Source: Streptomyces sp. NBC_00271 (GTDB taxonomy: Bacteria; Actinomycetota; Actinomycetes; Streptomycetales; Streptomycetaceae). From it: 64,000 nucleotides of DNA. The position numbers were made by a program, and so were the translations under genes. Position 1 is the stretch's first letter. Each line of letters starts with the position of its first letter. Below the pieces are notes generated by a model. The model worked only from the letters and a program-made list of their open reading frames with translations, searched no databases and was not told the DNA's origin. The stretch covers positions 372,001 to 436,000 of the forward strand of contig NZ_CP108070.1 in NCBI RefSeq assembly GCF_036178845.1, written 5' to 3'. This document shows positions 8,811 to 18,619 of this stretch, piece by piece.

Positions 8811-9492
8811 AGGGATTTGAACACCATCTGCCGGCCTACTGCGGTGCCGGCCTTCTGTTTCCGCTCGCTCTCCCGGGAGAGGGGGATGCGTGCGGGGATC
8901 GCGTATGCGTGACCGTGGGACCACCTTCCGTTCCGGGGCCTGCGGTACCCGGGCCGACTACGGCCTTGCCCGGGCGATCCTGATGGCGTCTGCCTCCTTC
9001 TCCTCTTCCTGATCCATCTCCTTGCACCTACGTACTGCTGGCGGCCCCTGTGAGCCGCCCAGCCCGGCAGCCAGCGAGAGGACCCCGAGAATCCGCCGGC
9101 CCCGCCGCTCTACTGCCGTGCCAATACCTGCTGGTGCGCGGCGGGTTCGTGTCTGCCGCGCCTTCCTGACTTCCTGGCTACGGGCAAGACATTAACCCCC
9201 GTGATCTCGAATATCTACTCCCGCCATGACAGATTTTCTGCACGCAGCAATGACGGTGTTCTGTCGTCCAGGCATGTCGAAAAGCTGTACCGAGACGGAT
9301 GGATGCGGTGAGCAGGGGGTATACCGCCTGACACTGCAAAGCAGCGCAAACCAGTACAACCGACACACCAGGACACGGGTGTCGCCGTAGCTGCCCTCAA
9401 TCGCCGCAACCCCTGGCCGACATGGGCACGTGTGCGGACATGGCAAGCGGGAAGCCGGTCGTGAGAAGCACAACACGAGAGGCGCTACTGCG
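8811..9492. other. no recognisable gene; upstream region of DUF5133 gene
   Basis: No coding region could be supported. The part at 9190-9420 has lower G+C than its surroundings and probably carries the promoter of the gene starting at 9493. A short leftward frame around 8980-9020 has no recognisable product. Confidence 0.4.
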
Positions 9493-9741
9493 ATGCTCGA
9501 ACCTCACCCCAAGGTCCTGCGAACACTCCTTGCACACTATGCGGAGGCTCGCTTCGCGCACGCGCACAGCAGCGATTCGCGCACGGCCAGGGACCTTGAC
9601 AATGTCGCCTACACGCTGTGCGTGACGACCGCGACGGCTACCGTCGAGGATGCCATCGCCGCTGCGGACGTGCTTCTGGAAAGTGCTCGGAGCGGCCAGA
9701 GGCTCCGTGTAGCCGGGGCACGAGCGAAGATCACAGCGTAG
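9493..9741 (+). CDS. DUF5133 domain protein
   Basis: This 82-residue protein begins MLEPHPKVLRTLLAHYAEAR and contains LDNVAYTLCVTTATATVEDA. The pattern matches the short Streptomyces DUF5133 family as I recall it. These proteins are often linked to stress or ANTAR-type regulatory genes; their function is unknown. The ATG at 9493 places the conserved motif at the N-terminus, so upstream in-frame starts are disfavoured. Its C-terminal tail (LRVAGARAKITA) is short. Confidence 0.65.
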   Translation: MLEPHPKVLRTLLAHYAEARFAHAHSSDSRTARDLDNVAYTLCVTTATATVEDAIAAADVLLESARSGQRLRVAGARAKITA

Positions 9742-10409
9742 ACCCGCCACCACAGCTCGGCGCCGCGCAGTTCGAGCCTGAGGCTCGCACGAGCGGGCTG
9801 GCCAGGAGCCTGCATGCTGAATGGCGGCGCGTCTCCCCGTGGCGGGAGTCCTGGACGCCACGCAGACCGTACTCCCGACCGGTGCCAGGGCCTGTCGTGG
9901 CTGATGGACCACCGGGCCCCAGTTCGGGCACCTGGTCCGCGACCGACTCGGGGCCACGGCCGCGCCCCAGGCGCTCTGGAGCGAACCCAGATCTGCGTGG
10001 TCGGCGTCCTCACCCGCTAGGACGTGCACCCCGTACGGGAGCACCGACACACCATCGACCTGGTCCGCTACCGCTTCATCGGCACAGCGCACATCGGCCT
10101 TGAGACCGTGGCCTCCACCGCGATGCAGACGACCGTCCCGAGGACCGCCTGGCCATGCCGCACTGCCGAAGCGGCACGTGCACGCGCGGTGGGCAGGGCG
10201 ACATCGGCATGGGGGTCGTTGCGACAACGGGCATGGACGATGCCATCAACGACCCCCGTCTATGTCCCGTCCGGGGCGGACATCGGTGAGACGCGCTGTC
10301 CAGTCACAGTCGGTGGCCGACGAGGCGGCCCTCCACTCCAGCTCGACCTCGCCGCTCACCTTGAGCGGCGGGGATGTCGTAGACCACGACGAGAGACTGG
10401 GTGCGCAGG
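9742..10409. other. no recognisable gene
   Basis: Both strands were read. A rightward segment near 9995-10020 encodes VVGVLTR, reminiscent of a CBS-domain turn, but no flanking domain is readable. If it is a relic it is too decayed to name. Confidence 0.35.
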
Positions 10410-10811
10410 TCAGCGGGCCCGGCGGTTGCCGGGCGGGTCCTGCGGGTCCTGGGGGTCGACGCCGGTGGTGGCGGATGCGTCCCTGGTTCCGCTGGGGCGC
10501 TGGGAGCGGCCCTTGGGGCCGGTGTCGTGCATGCCCTTCTCGTCACTGCGGGCCTTGCTCTGTTCCTCTCCGCGGTCGCTCGTGCTCTTCACGGGCCTGC
10601 CGTGCGGATTCCCGGCCTCTTCTTTGGAGACCGTGCGCCCGGGGCCCTTGTCGGGAGCGTGCTGATCAGGGTGGAACGAGCGGTGCGCGCTCGGGTTGTC
10701 CTGTTGGCGGGTCTCGTCGACGTCCGGAGACCAACCGTGCTGCTGGGTGCCCTTGTGCCGGCTGGGGCCCTCACCGCGCGGGGGCTGGGATGACTTCGGC
10801 TCCTTGGCCAT
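10410..10811 (-). CDS. small hydrophilic low-complexity protein
   Basis: The product is about 133 residues and almost wholly charged and polar (MAKEPKSSQPPRGEG at the start, many Lys, Arg, Asp, Gln, Pro and Gly). There are no hydrophobic segments and it is probably disordered. Similar short proteins occur beside stress genes in Streptomyces, with no known function. The start at 10811 is preferred to 10838 because GGAAGG lies at the right distance upstream. It is followed leftward by no clear partner and preceded by the small membrane gene at 10896-11051. Confidence 0.55.
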   Translation of the reverse strand: MAKEPKSSQPPRGEGPSRHKGTQQHGWSPDVDETRQQDNPSAHRSFHPDQHAPDKGPGRTVSKEEAGNPHGRPVKSTSDRGEEQSKARSDEKGMHDTGPKGRSQRPSGTRDASATTGVDPQDPQDPPGNRRAR

Positions 10812-10895
10812 GGCCTGGCCTGCCTTCCGTTCTTGCATGGGGTACGGACTGTGTAAGGTCCACGGATTGCGGAGCTCCCTGAGCCGATGTGGTTG

Positions 10896-11051
10896 CTACC
10901 AGTAGTGCTTGCGTCCGCCGACACCGTGGCCGAGGGCGCCCACAATCCACAGGACGACTCCGATGACGACGAGAATCACGCCGATGGTCCACAGGATGCT
11001 GATTCCGGCGACGAGGCCGATGACGAGCAGAATGACGCCGAGGACGATCAT
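10896..11051 (-). CDS. 51-residue membrane protein (DUF6131-like)
   Basis: I translated this short reverse-strand gene by hand. The product starts MIVLGVILLVIGLVAGISIL and ends GGRKHYW. It has two hydrophobic helices separated by TIG, followed by a Gly/His/Lys tail (ALGHGVGGRKHYW). That is the pattern of the short DUF6131-type proteins common in Streptomyces stress clusters. Function unknown. Confidence 0.7.
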   Translation of the reverse strand: MIVLGVILLVIGLVAGISILWTIGVILVVIGVVLWIVGALGHGVGGRKHYW

Positions 11052-11339
11052 GGTGTCCTCCGATTTCGCTGTGATGCCTCTTCCAGATTAGGCACATCGG
11101 CGCCCCCACCGCTCTCTCGTCCCACACGGGACTGGCGATCGGCGACGCGGCCTGGTCCAGGCGCGGTACAGAAGAACGAACCGCTGGTGGTGCGCCGCTA
11201 CTGACTGGCGGACGGCTCAGCTCGGGTCATCGTTCCGAGTCACACGGGCGTCGTCTGTGACAGGTATGTGGCCGCAGTGGGTACCCGGTTCCCCTGGGCG
11301 GCACGGGCCGTCCGGGAAAACCGATGCGGAGGGATAGCT

Positions 11340-11813
11340 GTGGACGGGATTGTGCTGCTCAAGGAAGATCACAAGACAGTGGAGAAGCTGTTCAAGCAGT
11401 TCGAGAAGGCCGGCGACGGCGCCCACGCCGAGAAGCGGAAGATCGCCGACCAGGTGATCGAAGAACTCACCACCCATACTTGGATCGAGGAGAAGATCTT
11501 CTACCCGGCCGCCCGCCAGGCGGACCCCGACACCAAGGACGACGTCCTGGAAAGCGTCGAGGAACACCACGTCGTGCTGTGGATGCTCTCCGAGCTCAAG
11601 GACCTCGACCCGGCCGATGAGCGGTTCGACGCCAAGATGACCGTCCTCATGGAGAACGTCCGCCACCACGTCGAGGAAGAGGAGAAGGAATGGTTCCCCG
11701 ATGTCCACAAAGCCATGGGCCGCAACCGACTCACCGAACTCGGCGAACAGATGGAAGCGGCCAAGAAGAAGGCCCCCGGTGATCCCCTCGCGGTTCCCAG
11801 CGCCGACCAGTAG
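11340..11813 (+). CDS. hemerythrin HHE-domain protein
   Basis: The 157-residue helical protein carries the metal-binding pattern of HHE hemerythrin-like domains: LLKEDHKTVEKLF, then THTWIEEKIFYP, EEHHVVLWML and VRHHVEEEEKEWFP. Such proteins bind a di-iron centre and are linked to oxygen or nitric-oxide sensing and to oxidative stress. The GTG at 11340 follows GGAGGGA with good spacing; the upstream in-frame extension has no family similarity. It is probably cytoplasmic and monocistronic. Confidence 0.85.
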   Translation: MDGIVLLKEDHKTVEKLFKQFEKAGDGAHAEKRKIADQVIEELTTHTWIEEKIFYPAARQADPDTKDDVLESVEEHHVVLWMLSELKDLDPADERFDAKMTVLMENVRHHVEEEEKEWFPDVHKAMGRNRLTELGEQMEAAKKKAPGDPLAVPSADQ

Positions 11814-12299
11814 ACCGCCCACGGCGGGTGCGCCTGCCACACGACGGAACCACCGCCGGCCTGCCTCCGTACCTCCCCGCTGCTGCCCCCGTCGCCGGCC
11901 TCCGGCGGGCAATCCCACCATGGACCAGCTCTAGCAGGAGGCGCGGCAGCGCGGGGAGATGAGACCGCTTGACCATGACCAGGCAGCAGCTCAAAGTGCC
12001 CTCGGCCGCTGGTCCGGGGCACCGGGGTGCCGCAGCCATCGCGCGCCCGGCCGGGCGCCACCTCAGATAGCTCCACCCGCTCCGATGGACGCTCCACATC
12101 TCCTGGGGAAGGTGGGTGAACAGGACGTCCGCGCCTTCGCGCGCATAGGCGAGCGCCACCGCAGGGCCTGCGCCTCCCGGCAGGACAATCCGAGGACCCA
12201 GCCGGTCATCGCTGAGACCCGCGCCACGCCGAACGTGGCGCGGGGTTCAAGCCCCTTGGCCCCGGCCACCGGCTGCCGTGTCCCCTGCCGTGGCCCTGT
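11814..12299. other. non-coding stretch with a possible short-chain dehydrogenase relic
   Basis: No intact gene. On the reverse strand around 12090-12170 the words VALAYAREGADVLFTHLPQE resemble the NAD-binding start of short-chain dehydrogenases (usually AIAFAREGADVLISYLPEE), but the Gly-rich motif is out of frame and the rest is gone. The remainder shows nothing I recognise. Confidence 0.3.
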
Positions 12300-12783
12300 C
12301 TCTGGTGTCGGATGCCGTCGAGGCCACGCGCTCCACGGTTTGCGCGGGGCAGCATGCTGCGGTGCCTCAGCTGAATCAAGAGATCGAGAGGCGCGGCGTG
12401 CAGAGCTCCTCCCGGTCCGCGCAGCGGGTGTTCATCCACGAGGACCAACGCCTGTCCGCCCCCAGAGGCGTACCTCGATGGCGATGCGCGCCGTACCCAA
12501 GCGACCGACCGCTGTCGGCCTCGAGCTCCAGCCAGCGGGGCGGTTCCACCCGACGAACCACCGTCCGCCCTTCGTACGTCCATGGGCCCAGGCCGACGCG
12601 ATACGCCAACGCCGCATCGACCTGCGGCCATCGAGCGTCCAGTGGCCATGACGCGGAGGTCCCCACGACCCCGTCGGCGTAGAGCTTAGAATGCGCCAGA
12701 ACCGCCCAGACTGCGTCGAGAGGCCGCTCGATCACTTGGTGTCGAATGGGTTGAGATCGTCGAGTACCCGTCGGTATCTGCAT
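12300..12783 (-). pseudogene. SRPBCC (START-like) family protein, frameshifted
   Basis: Reading leftward, the first frame gives VIERPLDAVWAVLAHSKLYA, then WPQVDAALAYRVGLGPWTYE and VEPPRWLELEAD. After frameshifts near 12500 and 12470 the fold continues in other frames (TARIAIEV, then LVLVDEHPLRGPGGALHAAP). This is the usual course of a polyketide-cyclase/SRPBCC ligand-binding protein of about 150 residues. Two indels break it, so no full product is expected. Confidence 0.6.
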
Positions 12784-13007
12784 CATGCGCAGAACGACAA
12801 CAGGTGATCATCTCGATCTGCGCGGCTCCGGCGGCTCCACAGTCCCGCGAACCCTGCTGCCCTGCCGACCTGCCGCCCGCCCGGGAGGCATCGAGCCGCG
12901 GCGCACGGCCGGCCCAGCGGCCTGACATCGGAATCGTGCAGGGCAGCCGTTCGGGTTCAGTCGAGGCCACCGTGGGATGGTGGCCTGATGCCGGGTAGTC
13001 GTTGTGC

Positions 13008-13589
13008 ATGAACACTCACGCCCTCGACACCTCTACGAAGGCCAGAAAGACCTCGGCCTTCGACACCGCGTCGACGTGGTGGCTGACGGCTCTGGACCGT
13101 ATCGAACGGTCGGTAGTAGCGGATCCGGCGATCCGGGTTCTCCAGCGGGGAATCCGCTCGGTCCCGCTGGGCGAGGTACGCGATCTGCTGCGCGGCAGGC
13201 CGCTGGGCCATCCGGTGCATCCCGTTCTGGTACAGGTACCGATCGGCTGCTGGCTGTCGGCCGCAGTACTGGACATCGTGCCGGCAGGGCAGCGTGCGCC
13301 TACAACCCTCACGGCCGTCGGGTTGGCCGGTGTCGCCCCGGCAGCGGTCGCCGGCTGGGCTGACTGGGCGGACCTGCCGCCCGAGCAGGCCCGGGTCGGA
13401 CTGGCCCACGCGGTCTCGAACGTGGCTGCGGTGGCCTTCTACACCGCGTCCCTGACGGCGCGGCTCCGCGGTCGCTCGACGAAGGGCAGGCTGTGGTCGT
13501 TGGGCGGACTGACGGCGGTCGCTGTGAGCGGTGCGCTGGGCGGGCACGTGGCCTATCGGCAGGCCGTCGGAGCGCATCCCTCAACCTGA
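13008..13589 (+). CDS. DUF2231 membrane protein
   Basis: The 193-residue product has a polar N-terminus and four membrane helices in the C-terminal two-thirds. The segment GRPLGHPVHPVLVQVPIGCW is the signature of DUF2231, with a conserved H-P-x-H-P pair that may bind haem or metal. In Streptomyces the family sits with Rieske or oxidoreductase genes; the function is not established. The ATG at 13008 is preferred over TTG at 13002. Confidence 0.78.
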   Translation: MNTHALDTSTKARKTSAFDTASTWWLTALDRIERSVVADPAIRVLQRGIRSVPLGEVRDLLRGRPLGHPVHPVLVQVPIGCWLSAAVLDIVPAGQRAPTTLTAVGLAGVAPAAVAGWADWADLPPEQARVGLAHAVSNVAAVAFYTASLTARLRGRSTKGRLWSLGGLTAVAVSGALGGHVAYRQAVGAHPST

Positions 13590-13869
13590 GCAAAGTGCAT
13601 GACGACCATGCCGAATGGGTGTGAAGGTCTAGGCGTCGCCGTGTCCGCGAAACGGCAGGGGCCAGACGCCCATCCGGCATGTTGCGCTGATAGGGCGCAC
13701 CCACTCCGGCGGCCGTCACCGCTGGTAGCGCCCGGCAGCGGCGACCTTTTGCGCACAGCCGGGCTGGTCGCTTCCGGACGGCCAGGAACCCCGGGCCGAG
13801 CAGCTGGGCCCTGGATCGGGCCCGCTCCCCGCGGATCGCGCACGCGCTCTGGCTTCCACGGGTTTCGGT

Positions 13870-14313
13870 TCAGGAGGTGGGGGGCGTCGCGGTGTGGTCG
13901 GGATGGTATTGGGTGCGGCGGGTCGCCTTGAGGCGGGCCTCGTGCAGGTGGTCGCGTCCGGCGGCCAGCTCTTCCACGATCCCGCGTTCCATCGCGGCGA
14001 AGGGCTGGTAGTAGGTGGAGTTGTAGGCCTCGATGATCTCGAAGGTCCAGTGTCCCGGGATGACGTTGCGGCCCACGATGTCACGCTCGACCCGTGCGGC
14101 CTGCTCGTCGTGGCCCGCCTCGCGCAGGAGCCGGACGGCGTCGCCGAGCTCGAAGTCCGCCGACCCGGTCAGCTGGTGGAACCCATAGAGGTGGCCGCGG
14201 GCCCGCTCCGTGGTCTCCAACGCTTTCGAGAGCGCGCCCAGCGCGAACACCGTCTTGACGTCAACACCGTCGGGTACCTGGTGCGCCGCATCCGACTCGC
14301 GATTGTTTTCCAT
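13870..14313 (-). CDS. conserved hypothetical protein
   Basis: The 147-residue soluble protein is mostly helical (ALGALSKALETTERARGHLY, then DAVRLLREAGHDEQAARVER). It is rich in conserved-looking aromatic positions (HWTFEIIEAYNSTYYQPF). I recall similar proteins in Streptomyces stress islands near DUF2231 and SPW genes but know no function. The ATG at 14313 has GGGAACC upstream, and the upstream in-frame region is not protein-like. Confidence 0.6.
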   Translation of the reverse strand: MENNRESDAAHQVPDGVDVKTVFALGALSKALETTERARGHLYGFHQLTGSADFELGDAVRLLREAGHDEQAARVERDIVGRNVIPGHWTFEIIEAYNSTYYQPFAAMERGIVEELAAGRDHLHEARLKATRRTQYHPDHTATPPTS

Positions 14314-14598
14314 GGTGGTTCCCTGCCCGGAGGGTGTCTTGCCGAGCGGTCGATTGCGCCATGCGGCGTACGCACTTCCACCGGGCACAGGGCCCGAGCT
14401 AGAAGGTCGGTAATGCCTATCTGGTCGTGGGCACCGGTGTGCGATCAGCCGACCCGCCATCCCCGCGGGCGGCGTGCGCCAGCCGCCACATCCAGCACCG
14501 GCGCACGCCGCCACAACCAGAAACATGCCCTGTTTGACTATTTATGTCGGCTTTACGGGGGTAGACGGTGGGTGAATATCTCTCCCTTGGAGGCCATC

Positions 14599-15093
14599 AT
14601 GGCGTCAACCCATCACGTGCCCATCGAAGAACACCCCGACCTGATGGAACTGCGCGCCCGACACGACCGCGCCGCCGCCACCCCACGCGCCCAGATGATC
14701 GAAGCCCTCGCGCTCATCACCGGGCTGTACCTCGCCGCGTCCCCCTGGATAGTCGGCTTCAACGGCTTCACCACCCTCGCCGTCACCAACCTCATCGCCG
14801 GCATCGCCTACATGCTGCTCCTGGGCGGCCTCGGCAGCTCCTACGAGCGCACCCACTCCATGGCCTGGGCCGCCGCCGCCATCGGCATCTGGACCTGCGT
14901 CGCCCCCTGGGTCGTCGCAGGCGACGTCGCCCACACCCGCTCCATCACCAGCAACCTCATCACGGGCGCCATCGCCACCCTCCTCGCCCTCGCCGCCGCC
15001 TCCGCCGCCCGCGACCACACCGACAACCGCCGCAGCAGCACCGGCAACTACAACGACCGCCGCACCATGTCCCAGGGGCGCGACGACCGCTGA
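14599..15093 (+). CDS. SPW-repeat membrane protein
   Basis: The 164-residue product has a polar N-terminus and four hydrophobic helices. Two SPW-type repeats are visible: ALITGLYLAASPWIVGF and AIGIWTCVAPWVVAG. The family is described as a vitamin-K-epoxide-reductase-like or unknown four-helix membrane fold. The ATG at 14599 follows GGAGG by 6 nt. A strong hairpin at 15116-15153 probably ends the transcript. Confidence 0.8.
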   Translation: MASTHHVPIEEHPDLMELRARHDRAAATPRAQMIEALALITGLYLAASPWIVGFNGFTTLAVTNLIAGIAYMLLLGGLGSSYERTHSMAWAAAAIGIWTCVAPWVVAGDVAHTRSITSNLITGAIATLLALAAASAARDHTDNRRSSTGNYNDRRTMSQGRDDR

Positions 15094-15115
15094 CCCTTTG
15101 AACCCCGGCGGGAAC

Positions 15116-15153
15116 GCCGCCAGGAGGACCGCGCCCCTTCACCTCCTGGCGGC
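15116..15153 (+). terminator. hairpin terminator downstream of SPW gene
   Basis: Perfect 12-bp stem GCCGCCAGGAGG / CCTCCTGGCGGC with a 14-nt loop, starting 22 bp after the stop codon. It has no T-run, which is common for high-GC terminators. Confidence 0.55.
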
Positions 15154-15421
15154 CCCGCATGCCGCCAGCAGCTCAGCACCAAGATGTCTGCCAGAGCCTC
15201 TCCCAGGAAGTCCTGACGGCAGCCCCCTGGACACCGCGGTCAGGGTGAACTCGCACGGAAGTCTGACCGTTCATTGAGGTGCAAGACATGCACCGGCACC
15301 TGCGTCATGAAGCCGCTGCACAACCTCGTCGACGAGAGGACCTTCACCGGTTGCGACCGACTTTCGGTGTTCCCTGGACGGCTGGGTAGGGTCGCGGTAC
15401 TCGAGCTGAAGAGGTAGTTGC

Positions 15422-15646
15422 ATGGCCCACGAGATTGTGATCGCGCAGCCGACCGGCAAGGGAAAGGTCGAGACGGGACAGGAGTGGCGGATCTCGTACA
15501 TGACTACGACGGACCGTCTCCCGGCACTGGAGGCGTGGCTGCACGAGAAGCACCCGTATGACGTCCCCCAGTGGATCACGCTGCCCGTGACCGGAGGGTC
15601 GGAGGCGTACCTGTCCTGGGTTGTCGAGGAGACGGCACAGGACTGA
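15422..15646 (+). pseudogene. CutA-like protein with internal deletion
   Basis: The 74-residue frame ends with a clear CutA C-terminus (GKVETGQEWRISYMTTTDRL, HPYDVPQWITLPVTGG and YLSWVVEET). CutA normally has 105-115 residues. Here the first strand (MAHEIVIAQPT) is joined directly to the GKVETG segment, so about 35-40 residues covering the first helix and the central strand are missing. The frame is open, so a short product could be made, but the trimeric fold would be incomplete. A GAAGAGG site lies upstream of the ATG. Confidence 0.6.
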
Positions 15647-15717
15647 GGAGCGACGGGCCGGCCGTACGACGACGTTCGCGTCCTAGGCTTGCCCGCGTAC
15701 CGCGCGAGGGGGCTCAG

Positions 15718-16580
15718 GATGCGAACTGCCGTAGGTGAACGGCGAGTTCCTGCTGGCTGTCGGGGAGCGAGGCTGCGATAGTCGCTGCGCGCTCCTTACC
15801 CATCGTGTTGGGCTTGGCCTGTACCGCCGACGCGAACTACCGTGACACGTAGACGCCTTGGTCGACGTCACCTCCACGCAGTAGGGCCGAAGCAAGATCT
15901 CCGAGGACCACGACGCCTCCGTCCGGGAGTTCGTCTCCGAGGCGGTCGACTGCGGTGTCGGCTGTAGCGGTGAGTTCGGGACGCCACAACTGCCGCATAC
16001 GGAGAGGGCCAACGAGTCCATGCGGTACGGGGTCACGAACCGGACCCACGCCTGCTCGCTGGTGTGATCCGCGAAGTCGTAGGCGAAGCGCGCTCGGTCC
16101 AACGCCCGGAGCGCCCCCGTCTCGTCGCCGGCCGCCGGAGCTTCCTCCGCGTGCCTGCCGAGGGCCCAGACGGCAGCAGTAGCGTTGCCGTGGCCTCGCA
16201 CGTCGTTGGCCGCTTGAGAAAGGAACTCCAACTTCGCCTTCGGCGTCGAAGCGCCGTAGCTGGTGTAGGTCAGGGCCAGGGCTCGGAGTGGAGGGTGCCC
16301 GGCGGTCGCCGCGCACTGCGACGTGACCTCGTAGTAGGCATCGGCTTTGTCGAGCTCGCCCAGGTCCCAAGCCACCCAACCGGCCAGGGCAGCCGCTTCT
16401 CCGGCGGCGATGGTGAGAGCCCGTTCGTGCTCGCCGGCACGAGGCAGAGCCGCGGTGATCGCGTCAAGAGAGGTAGGTCATCTCTGCCACGGCCGAGTAC
16501 GTGTCGCGGCGGAGCTGTTCCGTGCGGAATCTACTGCCGAGCAGGGGCACTACTTCGTCGCGAAGGTGGCCCGCGAGGGC
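15718..16580 (-). pseudogene. TPR-type regulator, C-terminal part, frameshifted
   Basis: Reverse-strand pieces read SALAGHLRDEVVPLLGSRFR, AVAEMTYLS, VAWDLGELDKADAYYEVTSQ and LPDSQQELAVHLRQF at the end. These resemble the TPR half of the large Streptomyces family of XRE-type regulators with TPR tails. At least two frameshifts are present (near 16465 and in 15840-16000). Its missing middle part lies inverted on the other strand at 16575-16815. Confidence 0.55.
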
Positions 16581-16815
16581 CGAGCGCCACGACCTCGACA
16601 TATACCAACGCAAGCTGCTGGCGACCGCCGCGTACTCGGCCGCCGGCCTCGCCTTGCCCACCGCCTCGTGGTGAGCAGCCGCCCCTGCCGCAGCGGCGAA
16701 GCGCCCAGCGGTCTCCCTCCGGCTGGTGGCCCAGGCCGACATCGACGACGTCCGCGACCTGACGACCTTCTACTCCGCGCGCGACCAGCAGCGCGGCGGA
16801 GCCTCCCCTCCAGGA
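16575..16815 (+). pseudogene. inverted middle segment of the TPR-type regulator
   Basis: The forward strand encodes AERHDLDIYQRKLLATAAYS, AAGLALPTASW, a stop, and then VSLRLVAQADIDDVRDLTTF followed by YSARDQQRGGA. This is the segment that should precede HLRDEVVPLL, which is found on the opposite strand next to it. Flipping 16575-16815 joins RDQQRGGA to SALAGHLRDEVV in the order expected for the family. Confidence 0.5.
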
Positions 16816-17536
16816 GTTGGGGCCCGTTGTTGCGGACGTTGTTGACGGTCGTGGAGACCGGCCGGGCGTCCAGGTGGCCGTCGGCGGGCTGGGTGAGCAG
16901 CGCCCGCAGTTCGTCGGGGTCCTGGCGGTGGGGGTCGAGCCAGGAGTCGTAGTGGTCCGCCGTGAGGGCGAGCGGCATGCGGGGGTGAACGCGGCCGGCC
17001 GTGTCGGTGGCTTCGGTGGTGATGATGGTGCAGGTCGTCAGCCAGGCGGCGGGGTCGTCGTCCTGCTTGACCTCCGGGTTGCGCCAGTACTCGTACAGGC
17101 CGGCGAGCGCCATCACCTGCTGGTCCTCGGGATGGATGAAGTACGGCTGCTTGTGGGCCTTGCCCGTGTCGGGGTCCTTGCCCTGCTCCCATTCGTAGAA
17201 GCCGTTGGCCGGCAGCAGGCAGCGGTGTTTGGCGAATGCGCGGCGGTAGGCGGGATTCTCATGCACGGTCTCCACGCGCGCGTTGATCATCCGCGCGCCG
17301 ATTTTCATGTCCTTCGCCCAGGACGGCACCAGGCCCCAGCGCAGCGGACGCAACTCCCGCTCCACCGCGGTGGCATCGGTCTGGTCGCGCGGCATGCGCT
17401 CGAGGACGGCCCACACGTTGTTGGTCGGGGCGACGTTCCAGTTCGGCGCCAGCGCCTCCTCGGCACGCCAGTCGGTGACCTGGAAAAGCTGGACCAGGTC
17501 CTCGGGACTGCGGGTGGAGACATAGCGGCCGCGCGT
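16815..17536 (-). pseudogene. SOS response-associated peptidase (SRAP/YedK/HMCES) lacking its catalytic Met-Cys start
   Basis: SRAP proteins shield abasic sites in single-stranded DNA through Cys2, which follows the removed Met. The normal start M-C-G-R-Y-V is here T-R-G-R-Y-V: the two codons at 17531-17536 read ACG CGC instead of ATG TGC, both T-to-C changes. The rest is well preserved (NWNVAPTNNVWAVLER, MINARVETVHENPAYR, RCLLPANGFYEWEQGKDP, RMPLALTADHYDSWL, STTVNNVRNNGP). The last residues after NNGPQLLE are replaced by unrelated sequence at the inversion breakpoint near 16815. An upstream ATG at 17602 could start a longer product, but Cys could not be N-terminal. Confidence 0.75.
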
Positions 17537-18619
17537 GGCACCACTGTGCCACCGGCGGCGCCGACCGCAGCGCCGTTCGCTGGCCCGTGTCGGGCCGTGC
17601 ACGTCGGCGTGGCAAGGCAGTCCCGAGGCTGACTCCAGCGGTTGCTTGAGTAGCCCGCCGATGCGGTATCGGGTAGCCGTTCACAAGGCGGCCGTGGCAG
17701 AGCCCGCTCGGGCAATCGACTCGCTAGTGCCACTTCGAGGCCCACCCAGGTTTCGATCTGCGGAGAATTCGCAGGTCAACACCCTCGGATGAAGGGCCAG
17801 TCAGTGGCCGAGTCCTCCCGGTCCCGCAGTTGCGCGGATAACCGTCGGCTGCCTCATCGTGCTCTTGGCCTGCCAGTGGCAGCCCGCTTCCTGTTTCCTC
17901 TGCGCGTCCGTCCGCGCAGCCAATCCCCTCCAGAGTCCTCCTGTGATCACACCCGCTCAGGGCTGCCCCCCTCAACAGCTCTGCCAGCTCCTGCAGGGTG
18001 TCGGCTCACCGAAGACCGGTGCCTATGTTCTGAATATGCCGTCTGCAAAAGGCACGGCGCGCTCCGGCACCAGCGCGCTGGCGGTCGTCGATCGGGGTGT
18101 CCGGGGAAGCTCATGCCAAGCGGCGGGGGGAACGGCATGCGGGATGCTCAGTACGTTGGCAGGACGTCACCTTCGGGCGGGGCTTTCAGCTCATCAGGGA
18201 CGTTCTCACCGCAGAGAGCCGTATGGCCGACCGCGCGGCGCGCTCCCCCGCGGACGACACCAGGCAGGTGTCCGCCATCATCTTCCTCCGCATCCGAGGA
18301 GCCCTGAGGTGTTCTCGCGTCCACTCTCCGTGTGCCGCGAAGGCGGCGCAGGCCGGCTCTGCAGCCGTTGCACCGCCCGGAGCGTGGCATGAACGCTTCC
18401 GCAGTCACCAGCGTCATCACGGGCGGCCTGCTCGGGGCAGTGGCCGACGCACCCTGGTGGGGCAGCTGTGCCGTCGTTCTCATCGTCTTTGGGATCGGCT
18501 CACAGAGACATCCGCAGTGGATCAACCACCCGATGCGGGGACGACATGAAGGCGCAGGAGCTGCCGCAATCCACCCTGGGCGGGCGGAGATCCGGTTCGA
18601 ACAGACGTACCGTAGGGGC
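17537..18619. other. no recognisable gene
   Basis: About 1.1 kb without a supported gene. An in-frame ATG at 18389 would extend the following gene upstream with a hydrophobic stretch (SVITGGLLGAVADAPWWGSC), but the conserved part of that protein begins at 18620. The rest has only Arg/Pro-rich shadow frames. Confidence 0.4.

Noticed and set aside
8811..8890. tRNA-like T-arm (GGGATTTGAACACC) near the palindrome
   Set aside because: No matching acceptor, D or anticodon stems could be built on either strand.
9995..10080. CBS-domain gene suggested by VVGVLTR
   Set aside because: Only seven residues fit; the surrounding frame has a stop and no domain pattern.
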